Shown: positions 30,845 to 38,096 of the stretch, piece by piece
Position numbering within the stretch: the stretch's first letter is position 1
Layout: every line of letters begins with the position of its first letter
Assembly: GCA_017307785.1 (NCBI GenBank)
Contig: JAFKGI010000039.1
Coordinates: 15,829-79,828, forward strand
Source of the DNA: Vulcanimicrobiota bacterium
Lineage (GTDB): Bacteria; Vulcanimicrobiota; Xenobia; Xenobiales; JADMJV01
DNA length: 64,000 bases
Reading direction: 5' to 3'
Made by a program: the position numbers and the translations under genes
The notes under the pieces: generated by a model
The model's input: the letters and a program-made list of their open reading frames with translations, nothing else
The model's database searches: none
What the model was told of the DNA's origin: nothing

Positions 30845-32575
30845 CTAGGCCTGGCGGGTGTTCCAGGCGTCGGGGGCGGAGCGGGCCAGGAAGTCGAGGC
30901 GCGACTTGGGCCAGGCTTCCCACCAGCGCTGCCAGGCCAGGGGGCGCTCGAAGCGCTCGAAGTTCTCGGTGAAGTCGACGATCAGGCAGCGCTCGGTGCC
31001 GCCCACGCGGGGGCCGCGCAGTCCGCGGCCGACCATTTGCTCGTAGAGAATGCCGCTGAACGTCGGCCGGCACAGCATCAGCGTGTCCACGTGGGGGATG
31101 TCGAAGCCGGTGGTCAGCACCTCCACATTGAGCAGCACCTGCATCTTGCGCTTGCGATACTGCTCCAGAATCCAGTGACGGTCGCGTAGATCCATTTCGC
31201 CGGTAACCGCGCCTGCCTCCAGCCCCTCCAGCAAGAGCAGGTCCTGCAACAACTTGGCCTGCTGCACGCTACAACAGAAGATCAGCGGACGTCGCCCTTT
31301 GCGAACCATTTGCGCGGCCACCTTGAGGATATGGGCGTTGCGCCGAGGATCTCGTCCCAACCGCTCCAGCACGGCCAGCGGTAAATCTTCCTCCTGCTCG
31401 ATCTGCTCGCGCAACTTGCGCGTCAGACGCGACGGCAAGTGCAACCGCTGATGGTCAATCTGCGAAAGATACCCATTCCTCTGAAACCACTGGAGCGGAG
31501 ACTTGCCCCCATTCACGTCCGGGATCACCAGGCAGCCGTGAAAAAGTTTGCCCAAAGCGGCGCTTTCCTGCGCAGAAATCAAATCACTGCGACCGGGCGT
31601 CGCCGACAGTCCCAGCACTCGGTGAGTATCCCCTCGGATGCTCTCGTAGTCGGCCAGCAAGTCCTGGTATCCCGAGGCCAGCGCCATGTGCGCCTCGTCC
31701 ACCACCAGCAGATCCGTTTTCCCCAACCACTCGATCAGATTCGGGTCTCCGGCCCGCAGGCGCAAGACCACCTGCTGGTTGCTGCAGAAAATTACGTTGA
31801 TCTGATCTTCCGCCAGCTCGCACTCATCCAGTTCGTTGCCGCCGTAATAACGCATCACCCGCAAAGACAACCCCCGGGTCAGATGGGGCCAGATGCGCTT
31901 CAGGGTATCGATGGCCTGCTCCAGCAGCTCGGCCTTGTGAGCCGCCCACAGCACCGTGGCACTGCGCCGGTTTTGTAAGCTTCGACAGAGCACTTCCATA
32001 CCCATACGGGTTTTGCCCGTGCCCGTATAGCAGCTGAGCATGGCTCTCGACTCGGTCTGCAACAGCTTGAGCAACTCGTCGACCAGATGCTGCTGATAGC
32101 GAAACAACGGATGATATTCGAAGGCCGCCGGCAGCACCTCACTGCGCGGTGCCGGGGTATCCTCCGAGTGACCGGCGAAAGGATCGGGTAGTTCCAGGGC
32201 TCGCGTCAGCAATAGACTGTTGCGACTGCCGCGCACCCAGGGAAAGGCGGCCAGGTCGTGGAGCAAGCGCTGGCGCAGCCGGGTGCGCACGCTCCGCCCT
32301 CGCAAGCTGCTCAGCAAAGCGCGCAAATCGCTGTCCTCCAGCTGCTTGAGCAACTCCAGCCGAGGAGAAGTTCGGCTATCCGCACCCGGACGCCCGGCCA
32401 ACAAGATGGGACCGTAGCGCGCCAGCAAGAGCTGCGCCAACTCGTTTTTCTCGGGTTGCTGCCCACGGATGCTCTCGGCCTGTCGCAACGTAAGCCGGCC
32501 GATCAATTCCCTCAGGCTGGCCACCGGGAGTCGTTTCAGTCGGGCCAGAGCCGCTTCGTTGGTCTTGTTGTCCAT
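30845..32575 (-). CDS. Superfamily 2 DEAD/DEAH-box helicase
   Basis: 576 residues. After a helical N-terminal region (1-170), the two RecA folds carry motif I CYTGTGKTRMG, motif II VVDEAH, motif III LSATPGR, and in the second fold LNVEVLTTGFDIPHVDT (motif V) and EQMVGRGLRGPR (motif VI). This is the layout of ResIII/UvrB-like DNA helicases, so a role in DNA repair or restriction is likely. The ATG at 32575 has AGGAG only 1 bp away, so the start is uncertain; a TTG at 32608 is an alternative. A 15-bp near-palindrome at 32611 lies 35 bp upstream. Confidence 0.88.
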   Translation of the reverse strand: MDNKTNEAALARLKRLPVASLRELIGRLTLRQAESIRGQQPEKNELAQLLLARYGPILLAGRPGADSRTSPRLELLKQLEDSDLRALLSSLRGRSVRTRLRQRLLHDLAAFPWVRGSRNSLLLTRALELPDPFAGHSEDTPAPRSEVLPAAFEYHPLFRYQQHLVDELLKLLQTESRAMLSCYTGTGKTRMGMEVLCRSLQNRRSATVLWAAHKAELLEQAIDTLKRIWPHLTRGLSLRVMRYYGGNELDECELAEDQINVIFCSNQQVVLRLRAGDPNLIEWLGKTDLLVVDEAHMALASGYQDLLADYESIRGDTHRVLGLSATPGRSDLISAQESAALGKLFHGCLVIPDVNGGKSPLQWFQRNGYLSQIDHQRLHLPSRLTRKLREQIEQEEDLPLAVLERLGRDPRRNAHILKVAAQMVRKGRRPLIFCCSVQQAKLLQDLLLLEGLEAGAVTGEMDLRDRHWILEQYRKRKMQVLLNVEVLTTGFDIPHVDTLMLCRPTFSGILYEQMVGRGLRGPRVGGTERCLIVDFTENFERFERPLAWQRWWEAWPKSRLDFLARSAPDAWNTRQA

Positions 32576-32610
32576 GCTCCTCAGGGTAGCCCAAGACCCG
32601 ATCCTCAACC

Positions 32611-32625
32611 GAGTATGAACATACC
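32611..32625. promoter_or_regulatory. Shared 15-bp near-palindromic site (helicase promoter)
   Basis: GAGTATGAACATACC contains the near-perfect palindrome GTATG-AA-CATAC. The identical 15-mer, inverted, is at 52099-52113 before the pilin operon. It lies 35 bp from the helicase start (-) and 72 bp from the divergent small gene at 32698 (+). Probably the site of one regulator; identity unknown. Confidence 0.55.
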
Positions 32626-32697
32626 GTTTCGGGGGTGATCTTGCGACCTCCGGCTGAGCCTGGCGAAGCCCTAAACTGAGGATGGAGGCTTCGTATC

Positions 32698-33006
32698 ATG
32701 GACTTGATCGCAAAACCGCACTGGACCGAACATCAGGAGCTGGCCTGGGCCACCATGCGTGGCAGCCTGCTGGGACTGTGGGAGTCCCACTACGGGGACT
32801 GCAGTTTCCGCCAGAACGAAGAAGCCCTCAAATACGGCTTCACCGCCTGCCGGCACTTCCGCTGCGATTGGGATGACGTGCTGGAGGCGACTCTGGCCGC
32901 CAGCTTCGCCGGTGACTGGAAGCGCAGCCTTCTGTTCGTGCGCCGCGGCTGGGAGATGGCCCAGGACCCCTGGACTGTCGAACGCCTCCAGCATCTTGAC
33001 GCCTAG
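32698..33006 (+). CDS. Hypothetical protein
   Basis: 102 residues, soluble, Trp-rich and mostly helical (QEEL-type start, then EEALKYGFTACRHFRCDWDD and SLLFVRRGWEMAQDPW). Divergent from the helicase, whose intergenic region contains the 15-bp palindrome. It overlaps the next gene if that starts at the TTG at 32996. No family recognised. Confidence 0.6.
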   Translation: MDLIAKPHWTEHQELAWATMRGSLLGLWESHYGDCSFRQNEEALKYGFTACRHFRCDWDDVLEATLAASFAGDWKRSLLFVRRGWEMAQDPWTVERLQHLDA

Positions 33007-33541
33007 AAAACTCACTCCGCTTTTGCCGGCGCTGCAGGTTACCGTGCTGGTCCTGATGGGCCGGCGCTGGTGGTGCAAGTGCGGTCAATTCTTCTTGTGG
33101 GCCGGGGCAACCGGTAGCCACAACTCCCAGCATCTGGCCGATGCCTACACCGGATCGCACCTGCAGCATGGCTTTCTCTTCTATTGGCTGGCCCACAAAT
33201 TCTTTCCCAAACGCTGCTGGTGGTGGCGCCTGAATGCCGCCCTGGCCCTGGAGATCGCCTGGGAAATCTGGGAGAACACCCCCTTCATTATCGACCGCTA
33301 TCGCCAGGATACGGTTTCTCTCGACTATGTGGGTGATTCGATTTTCAATTCACTGGGGGACGTGCTGGCCTGCGCCCTGGGATTTTGCGCCGCCGGCTCC
33401 TTTCCCATCGCTCTGTCTCTGCTCGTCTATCTGGGCATCGAGCTTACGATGCTACTGACCATTCGAGACTCGCTGACCCTGAACGTCATCATGCTGGTCG
33501 CCCCGGTCGAGCAAATCAAAGCCTGGCAGCACCAGGCGTAA
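32996..33541 (+). CDS. DUF2585-family membrane protein
   Basis: About 181 residues if started at the TTG at 32996, which overlaps the previous stop by 11 bp. Later starts (TTG 33020, ATG 33056) would shorten or remove the first membrane helix. The family signature is clear: MGRRWWCKCGQFFLWAG, then GSHNSQHLADAYTGSHLQHG, WEIWENTPFIIDRYR and GDSIFNSLGDVLACALGF. Four membrane helices. Function unknown. A perfect terminator follows directly. Confidence 0.75.
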   Translation: MTPRKLTPLLPALQVTVLVLMGRRWWCKCGQFFLWAGATGSHNSQHLADAYTGSHLQHGFLFYWLAHKFFPKRCWWWRLNAALALEIAWEIWENTPFIIDRYRQDTVSLDYVGDSIFNSLGDVLACALGFCAAGSFPIALSLLVYLGIELTMLLTIRDSLTLNVIMLVAPVEQIKAWQHQA

Positions 33542-33567
33542 AAAGGGCCCCCGAGCGGGGGCCCTTT
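33542..33567. terminator. Perfect bidirectional terminator
   Basis: AAAGGGCCCCC, GAGC loop, GGGGGCCCTTT: an 11-bp perfect stem with A/T tails on both sides, placed between the convergent genes ending at 33541 and 33571. Confidence 0.93.
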
Positions 33568-33570
33568 CGG

Positions 33571-33987
33571 CTACAGGGTGACCGTTTCGGCTTCCATGAG
33601 CCGCTGATGGATTTCATCCGGCTTTAGATGCGTGAAGTCTCGCGTCAGAGTCGAGAGCTTCTGTTGGATGCTCGAGGTCAGATGGGAGCGCAGTTCCCCG
33701 AGGAATTTCGGGGGAGCGGCGATGACGATGCGGTCAAAGTCCTTCTCCTTTTGCTTGACGTCGGCCAGCAGTTCCTTGGCGAAAAGTTGCTGGGCGTGAC
33801 GCTGGGCGTCCACCTCGGTTTCATAGGCGCTGCCCTGAAACGAACCGCTCCTGTCGGTATTGGTTTCCCCGGGCAGATTGCGTCCCTGGGGACTGTCAAA
33901 GGATCCGATCTGTTCGAAGTTGTGGACGTTCCAGTGGATAAAGAGGCGGGCGCGACTTCCGTCGGCCGCCAGCACGAGTGTTTTCAT
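33571..33987 (-). CDS. Host-attachment-type stress protein (Host_attach/RtsM family)
   Basis: 138 residues. The start (MKTLVLAADGSRARLF), the middle (HAQQLFAKELLADV, then FDRIVIAAPPKFLGELR) and the end match the pfam Host_attach family, named from Agrobacterium but widespread. Soluble, cytoplasmic, an eRF1/peptide-release-like fold. In many bacteria it sits among general-stress genes; here it is next to an ElaB/DUF883-like gene, consistent with that. Confidence 0.82.
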   Translation of the reverse strand: MKTLVLAADGSRARLFIHWNVHNFEQIGSFDSPQGRNLPGETNTDRSGSFQGSAYETEVDAQRHAQQLFAKELLADVKQKEKDFDRIVIAAPPKFLGELRSHLTSSIQQKLSTLTRDFTHLKPDEIHQRLMEAETVTL

Positions 33988-34005
33988 CAGTGCCTCCTCA
34001 AGGCA

Positions 34006-34036
34006 AAAGCCCGACCCAGAAACTGGACCGGGCTTT
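34006..34036 (-). terminator. Terminator between two stress-type genes
   Basis: AAAGCCCG ... CGGGCTTT with an inner CCAG/CTGG stem. Both flanking genes are on the minus strand, so it ends the gene at 34057 before the one at 33571 starts. Confidence 0.85.
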
Positions 34037-34056
34037 CGGTATTTTAAGCTTTCAGG

Positions 34057-34443
34057 TTAGGCGCGGAAGGCGCCGCGAATGCGGCTGAAGGCGACTCCTA
34101 CCAGGCCTCCCACCACCAGACCGGCGGCCAGCGATTGGAGCGGGTGCTTGCGCACAAATCCAGCCAGGTCCTTGCCCATTTCCTGCACGGTCGCGTCGGC
34201 CAGGAATTCGCCGGCGTTCTCCACCTGGGCGGCGGCGGCGCCGATGGCATCGCCGATACGGCCCTCAGGGGCCTTCTCCCACATTTGGGCGCCGGCTTCG
34301 GAGATCTTCTCGCCGGCCGCGTTCAGGCGGCCGTTAGCGGCGTCCAGGGCTTCATTCACCTTGTCTCCGGCAGCCGTTTTCACGTCCTCGACCTTGGTGT
34401 TGATTTGCTCTTTGATGTTTTCGGTGGCGTTTTCAAAATTCAT
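34057..34443 (-). CDS. ElaB/DUF883-like membrane-anchored helical protein
   Basis: 128 residues. A long amphipathic helix (ENATENIKEQINTKVEDVKT and repeats of AAGDKVNEALDAANGRLN) precedes a C-terminal region HPLQSLAAGLVVGGLVGVAF with the GxxxG-rich tail anchor typical of ElaB/YqjD/DUF883 proteins, which dock to ribosomes or the inner membrane under stress. Start chosen at 34443 (MNFENATE) after a GGAGGACAG stretch; upstream codons lack similarity. Confidence 0.75.
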   Translation of the reverse strand: MNFENATENIKEQINTKVEDVKTAAGDKVNEALDAANGRLNAAGEKISEAGAQMWEKAPEGRIGDAIGAAAAQVENAGEFLADATVQEMGKDLAGFVRKHPLQSLAAGLVVGGLVGVAFSRIRGAFRA

Positions 34444-34645
34444 GACTCTGTCCTCCCGGTTAAGTAACTGAATCCAGACTAAAGGCCAGCCGTGCAGGTT
34501 GTGAGAGAATTGCGTCCTGAGCCCGAGGTATTGCGGTCCTACGGGGACCGTCATCCCCAGCAAGAGGTACTCAGGTAGCGGGGGCAAGCGTCGATTTACG
34601 ACCTAAGCTAGAGGCTGCACACAAAGAACTGAGAGGCAACTTTTT

Positions 34646-35347
34646 ATGAGAAAATCCGCTAAACTAGCCCTTTGCGCCGTGACCCTGTGGGGCGCCACCG
34701 CCATGACCTTCGCGCAGCAGCCGTCCACCAGCGCCAACCCGCCGCTTCCGCCCGGAGGCGCAGCCGCCGACGTCGGCACCCCCAGCGCCAGCCCCAATCC
34801 GGGCGGCATCAATCTTCCTCAAGGCACCCCCAGCATGACGCCCCAACCGGCCGCCCCCAACGCCACCTCGCTCAACCCGGGTGGTGACATCGTGCGCGGC
34901 GTGGATGGCGCTCAGGGCGTCACTCCGGCCAAAGCGACCGCTCGCGACCGGAACTTCCTGATCCAGGCCGCCCAGGGCGGGATGGCTGAAGTCCAGCTGG
35001 CCCAGCTAGCCCTCAAGAAGACCGACAACCAGAAGGTCCGAGACTTTGCCCAGATGATGGTGAAGGACCACTCCGACCTGGGGGCCAAGCTCACGCCCAT
35101 GGCCACCCAGATGGGGGTTTCCCTGCCGACTCAGCTGACGGCAGCCGACGCCGGGGCCCTCAGTCGCCTGAGCCGCCAGTCCGGCTCGACCTTCGATCGC
35201 AGCTACATGGCCAGCCAGAAGACCGCTCACACCAAGGCCCTGGCTCTCTTCCAGGAGGCCGGCTCGCAGGCTGACAACGGAGCCCTCCGTAACTTCTTTG
35301 CGCAGAACGCGCAGACCATCTCCACTCACCTGGAAATGCTCAAGTAG
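34646..35347 (+). CDS. Exported DUF4142 protein
   Basis: 233 residues with a signal peptide (RKSAKLALCAVTLWGATAMTFA). A Pro/Asn/Gly-rich linker (residues 25-95) is followed by a ferritin-like helical DUF4142 domain: RDRNFLIQAAQGGMAEVQLA, then VRDFAQMMVKDHSDLGAKL, FDRSYMASQKTAHTKALALF and FFAQNAQTISTHLEML. Periplasmic or envelope protein; the role of the family is not established. A strong terminator follows. Confidence 0.9.
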   Translation: MRKSAKLALCAVTLWGATAMTFAQQPSTSANPPLPPGGAAADVGTPSASPNPGGINLPQGTPSMTPQPAAPNATSLNPGGDIVRGVDGAQGVTPAKATARDRNFLIQAAQGGMAEVQLAQLALKKTDNQKVRDFAQMMVKDHSDLGAKLTPMATQMGVSLPTQLTAADAGALSRLSRQSGSTFDRSYMASQKTAHTKALALFQEAGSQADNGALRNFFAQNAQTISTHLEMLK

Positions 35348-35361
35348 TTCGCCGGGCTCCC

Positions 35362-35396
35362 AATGCCCGCTCCCTCACGGGGAGCGGGCATTTTTT
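35362..35396 (+). terminator. Rho-independent terminator of the DUF4142 gene
   Basis: AATGCCCGCTCCC, loop TCAC, GGGAGCGGGCATT running into six Ts, 14 bp after the stop. Confidence 0.95.
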
Positions 35397-35457
35397 CATC
35401 AAATCCTCATCAAACCCTTAAGAGGGGGGCGCTCGGGTGCTCAGAAGGCCTTAGGAT

Positions 35458-36132
35458 ATGCTGGTTCTTTTGGTTGAAGACGATCCGGCCGTCCAGGCCT
35501 CTGTCCGGAGACGATTGTCCTTTGAAGGTTTCTCGGTGGAAACCGCCGACCGCGGTGATCAGGTGCTGCAACAAGTGCGCACCTTGAATCCCGACGTGGT
35601 CATACTCGACATCATGTTGCCCGAGATGGACGGCTTCGAAGTGGCCGAACAACTGCGGCAACATAGTGATGTACCCATCCTGATGTTGACCGCTCGCGAT
35701 GCGGTCCATGACCGTATCCAGGGATTGGCCTGCGGAGCGGACGACTACCTGGTCAAGCCCTTCGCGGTGGAAGAGCTGCTGGCTCGCATTCGGGCCCTGC
35801 TCCGCCGAGCTTCGCTGGCCCAACCGCGCGCCAGCGAGACCCTGACCTGCGCTACTCTGAGCCTCAACGAAAGTACGCGCGAAGTTTTGAGCGACGGCCA
35901 TCCGGTCGCCCTCACCCCCAGAGAGTTCAGCCTGTTGCAATATCTGCTGCGCCACGCCCGCCAGGTTTTGACCCGCGACCAGATTTTGGAAGCCGTTTGG
36001 GGACATGACCACCTGGGCGACTCCAACGTGATTGACGTCTACGTGCGTCAGCTTCGAGAAAAGTTGGAGGCCCAGAGTCAAGGGCGCCTGCTCCACACCG
36101 TGCGTGGCGTCGGCTACACACTACGCTGGTAA
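35458..36132 (+). CDS. OmpR/PhoB-family response regulator
   Basis: 224 residues. The receiver domain has the phosphorylatable Asp51 (VVILDIMLPEMDG), acidic pocket EDD, Thr in LMLTARD and Lys in LVKPFAV. The C-terminal winged helix (about 130-224: LTPREFSLLQYLLRH, DSNVIDVYVRQLREKLE, VRGVGYTLRW) binds DNA. No sensor kinase follows, so its partner is elsewhere, or it may be served by the hybrid kinase at 38093 or the phytochrome at 39582. Confidence 0.93.
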   Translation: MLVLLVEDDPAVQASVRRRLSFEGFSVETADRGDQVLQQVRTLNPDVVILDIMLPEMDGFEVAEQLRQHSDVPILMLTARDAVHDRIQGLACGADDYLVKPFAVEELLARIRALLRRASLAQPRASETLTCATLSLNESTREVLSDGHPVALTPREFSLLQYLLRHARQVLTRDQILEAVWGHDHLGDSNVIDVYVRQLREKLEAQSQGRLLHTVRGVGYTLRW

Positions 36133-36192
36133 ATGAAAAACTTTTCATCTGATCTTCAGGGCTTTCGCAGGCGCCGCTACTAGGATAGGCCT

Positions 36193-36321
36193 ATGGAACA
36201 TTACGCAAAAGAGTCAGTTTACTGGGTCGTCGGGGTGCTTTTCCTCTGGCTGGCCTACTACTTACACGGACCCTGGAGCCGTGAATGGGCCAATGGATTC
36301 GCCAGCTTCTGGGGCTCTTAA
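36193..36321 (+). CDS. Tiny membrane protein (42 aa)
   Basis: A 42-residue open frame, MEHYAKESVYWVVGVLFLWL then AYYLHGPWSREWANGF, with one transmembrane helix and an aromatic tail. It starts 60 bp after the response regulator and shares its stop with the convergent SDR gene in the tetranucleotide TTAA. Small single-helix proteins often modulate larger membrane partners. Plausible from composition and position; no family known. Confidence 0.45.
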   Translation: MEHYAKESVYWVVGVLFLWLAYYLHGPWSREWANGFASFWGS

Positions 36322-37352
36322 ATCGACCTGTGCAGCTGATACTGCCGCTGAGCGGCTTTGCCCATCAGGGTCAGGCGGTCCAGCCAGGCAGGCATCTGCT
36401 CGGCCAATTGAAGGCCCTCGATGGTGTTGCTCGGCCCGGGTGGAGCCTTGGGCAGCTGAGAGCTGACGATGGCCAGGATCTCGTTGACCAGGCCCGGCAG
36501 CAAACCGTGAGCGCCGGCTAGAATCTGGGCGGCCAGGGTCGCGCGGTGTTCGCCTTTGTCGGCCGCCAGCGCCCGCAACAACTGTCGGGCGGCTCGGCGA
36601 GCGTCCATGGAAAGTCCCGGAAGATTGTCCGAAAGCGTGAACCAGGCGTATTCCTCGGCCTGGTGGCCGCGGAATAAGGCGTTTTGGTAGGAACCCGTGC
36701 GCAGCAACCCGGGAACGGCCGTCAGTACACGGATGTTCTTTCCTCGGGTTTCCTGACGAATGCCTTCCGAGAAGGCCACCGCCGCCGCCTTGGCACAGCA
36801 ATAGGGGAGAAGGTGAGGCACGGTCACCCGTCCCCCGATCGAGGTCACGTTGAGAATGCTGCCACCACGCTCCAGCATGTCCGGCAGCACCTCCAGAGTG
36901 GTGTAGACGTGTCCGTAAAACATCGATTCCATACAGAACTGGAAGTCAGCCGGGTCCATCGACTCGACCGGTCCCACCACGATGGAGCCGGCATTGTTGA
37001 TGAGGATGTCGATCGGTCCGAAACGGCCGCGAGCCGCTGCCAACGCGCTTCGCACATCCAATGGCTGGGATACGTCGCAAATCAGGGGCAGCACCTCGGC
37101 GCCCCGGGCCATCAGTTCCGCCGCCGCCCCGGTCAGTTCGTCCTGACTGCGCGCGCACAATACGATGCGGCATTGGGCCTCGGCCAGTTCGCGAGCCAGG
37201 GCCAGTCCCAGACCCCGGGTGGCTCCGGTAATGAAAGCGGTCTTCTCTCGGAGAAGCGGAGATAGAGGTCGGGCGGCGCGCCATTGTTGGATGGCCCAGG
37301 CCAGGCCGGCCAATCCGGCGCCCGTCAGCAAAGCTTTGGTGTGAGTCTGCAT
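36318..37352 (-). CDS. Short-chain dehydrogenase/reductase, membrane-anchored
   Basis: 344 residues. An N-terminal hydrophobic segment (ALLTGAGLAGLAWAI) probably anchors it. The SDR core has the cofactor motif TGATRGLGLA, NNAG, the catalytic Ser in LNVTSIGG and Tyr/Lys in PYCCAKAA, the pattern of classical acting enzymes (sterol/fatty acyl/DHRS7-like). The C-terminal extension beyond 250 is unusual. Start at 37352 has AGGAAAGGAGG upstream. The substrate is unknown. Convergent with the tiny gene at 36193. Confidence 0.85.
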   Translation of the reverse strand: MQTHTKALLTGAGLAGLAWAIQQWRAARPLSPLLREKTAFITGATRGLGLALARELAEAQCRIVLCARSQDELTGAAAELMARGAEVLPLICDVSQPLDVRSALAAARGRFGPIDILINNAGSIVVGPVESMDPADFQFCMESMFYGHVYTTLEVLPDMLERGGSILNVTSIGGRVTVPHLLPYCCAKAAAVAFSEGIRQETRGKNIRVLTAVPGLLRTGSYQNALFRGHQAEEYAWFTLSDNLPGLSMDARRAARQLLRALAADKGEHRATLAAQILAGAHGLLPGLVNEILAIVSSQLPKAPPGPSNTIEGLQLAEQMPAWLDRLTLMGKAAQRQYQLHRSI

Positions 37353-37442
37353 AGCAAAGAAAGCCTCCTTTCCTCCTATTTTATGGGCCGCGCCCACACC
37401 GCGGTGAGTCATCTCCATACCTGGCGACGACTGACCGCGATC

Positions 37443-37462
37443 CCCGGTACTCGAGTACCGGG
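37443..37462. promoter_or_regulatory. Perfect 20-bp palindrome upstream of the SDR gene
   Basis: CCCGGTACTC followed by its exact reverse complement GAGTACCGGG, 90 bp upstream of the SDR start and in the gap towards the signalling genes. Could be an operator for a dimeric regulator or a hairpin end of an RNA. Confidence 0.35.
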
Positions 37463-37494
37463 CGGCCATCCCTCAATTGTCCTATGCTCTTGAT

Positions 37495-37602
37495 ATGGAT
37501 GAACTAGAAGCGACCAAGCTGCCCAAGCCGACCAAACGCTTTGATGCAGGAGATGATGACTACCTGCTCCACGATTTTGTACTATTGATAGACCTGTCCT
37601 AG
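37495..37602 (+). CDS. Possible small acidic protein (35 aa)
   Basis: A 35-codon open frame, MDELEATKLPKPTKRFDAGD then DDYLLHDFVLLIDLS, with no clear ribosome site. It could be a leader peptide: a hairpin (ACCCTGG/CCAGGGT at 37618-37638) follows and the response regulator begins at 37677. Weak evidence. Confidence 0.22.
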   Translation: MDELEATKLPKPTKRFDAGDDDYLLHDFVLLIDLS

Positions 37603-37617
37603 GCGGGTTATGATAAA

Positions 37618-37638
37618 ACCCTGGCGAGGTACCAGGGT
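37618..37638 (+). terminator. Hairpin before the phytochrome-type response regulator
   Basis: ACCCTGG, 7-nt loop, CCAGGGT, with a second GGGCC-rich segment after it. There is no long T-run, so it may be an attenuator or a structure in the leader of the 37677 gene and not a full terminator. Confidence 0.35.
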
Positions 37639-37676
37639 CCCTTGAGGGCCGTTTTGCGGGATGGTAATTTCTGAGT

Positions 37677-38096
37677 ATGAAGTGCGAAACGATTCATCTG
37701 GTGGAGGATAGCGAGGCCGATGTGATGGCCTTCTCGCGTGCCGTGCGCAAGCTGGCGCCCGAGGCTAAGATCGTTCGCTGGCCCAACGCTCAGGACGCGC
37801 TCGACGCGATTGAGCAAGGTCAGGTTTCTTCCCCAGATATCTTCTTCATCGATCTCAACCTGCCCGGTATGAGCGGCTTGGAATTTTTACGCCGAGTGCG
37901 CGCCCACCGGGACCTCAAACTGGTTCCCGCGGTGGTTCTGACCACCAGTAGCGATCCCAAAGAGGTACAACAGAGCTTCCTGGAGGGAGCCGGCGGGCAT
38001 CTGGTCAAGCCGACTGGATTCGAGCAGCTGCTCAAGCTGCTGCATAGCTGCCTTTCTTACTGGTTTGAGACGACACTTCTGCCCCTGGCCAGGTGA
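37677..38096 (+). CDS. Single-domain response regulator, Rcp1-like (phytochrome partner type)
   Basis: 139 residues, receiver domain only. Asp59 is the phosphosite (IFFIDLNLPGMSG), with EDS in the acidic pocket, Thr-Thr-Ser switch and Lys in LVKPTG. The long first strand-helix and C-terminal LLKLLHSCLSYWFETTLLP tail resemble Rcp1, the partner of cyanobacterial phytochromes. Its TGA overlaps the GTG start of the hybrid kinase at 38093 (GTGA), so the two are coupled. Presumably takes phosphate from the phytochrome at 39582 or passes it to the hybrid. Confidence 0.88.
   Translation: MKCETIHLVEDSEADVMAFSRAVRKLAPEAKIVRWPNAQDALDAIEQGQVSSPDIFFIDLNLPGMSGLEFLRRVRAHRDLKLVPAVVLTTSSDPKEVQQSFLEGAGGHLVKPTGFEQLLKLLHSCLSYWFETTLLPLAR

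Noticed and set aside
30618..30848. 76- and 90-codon frames on opposite strands at the inverted repeat
   Set aside because: They resemble each other only because the DNA is an inverted repeat; neither has a family match or a ribosome site.
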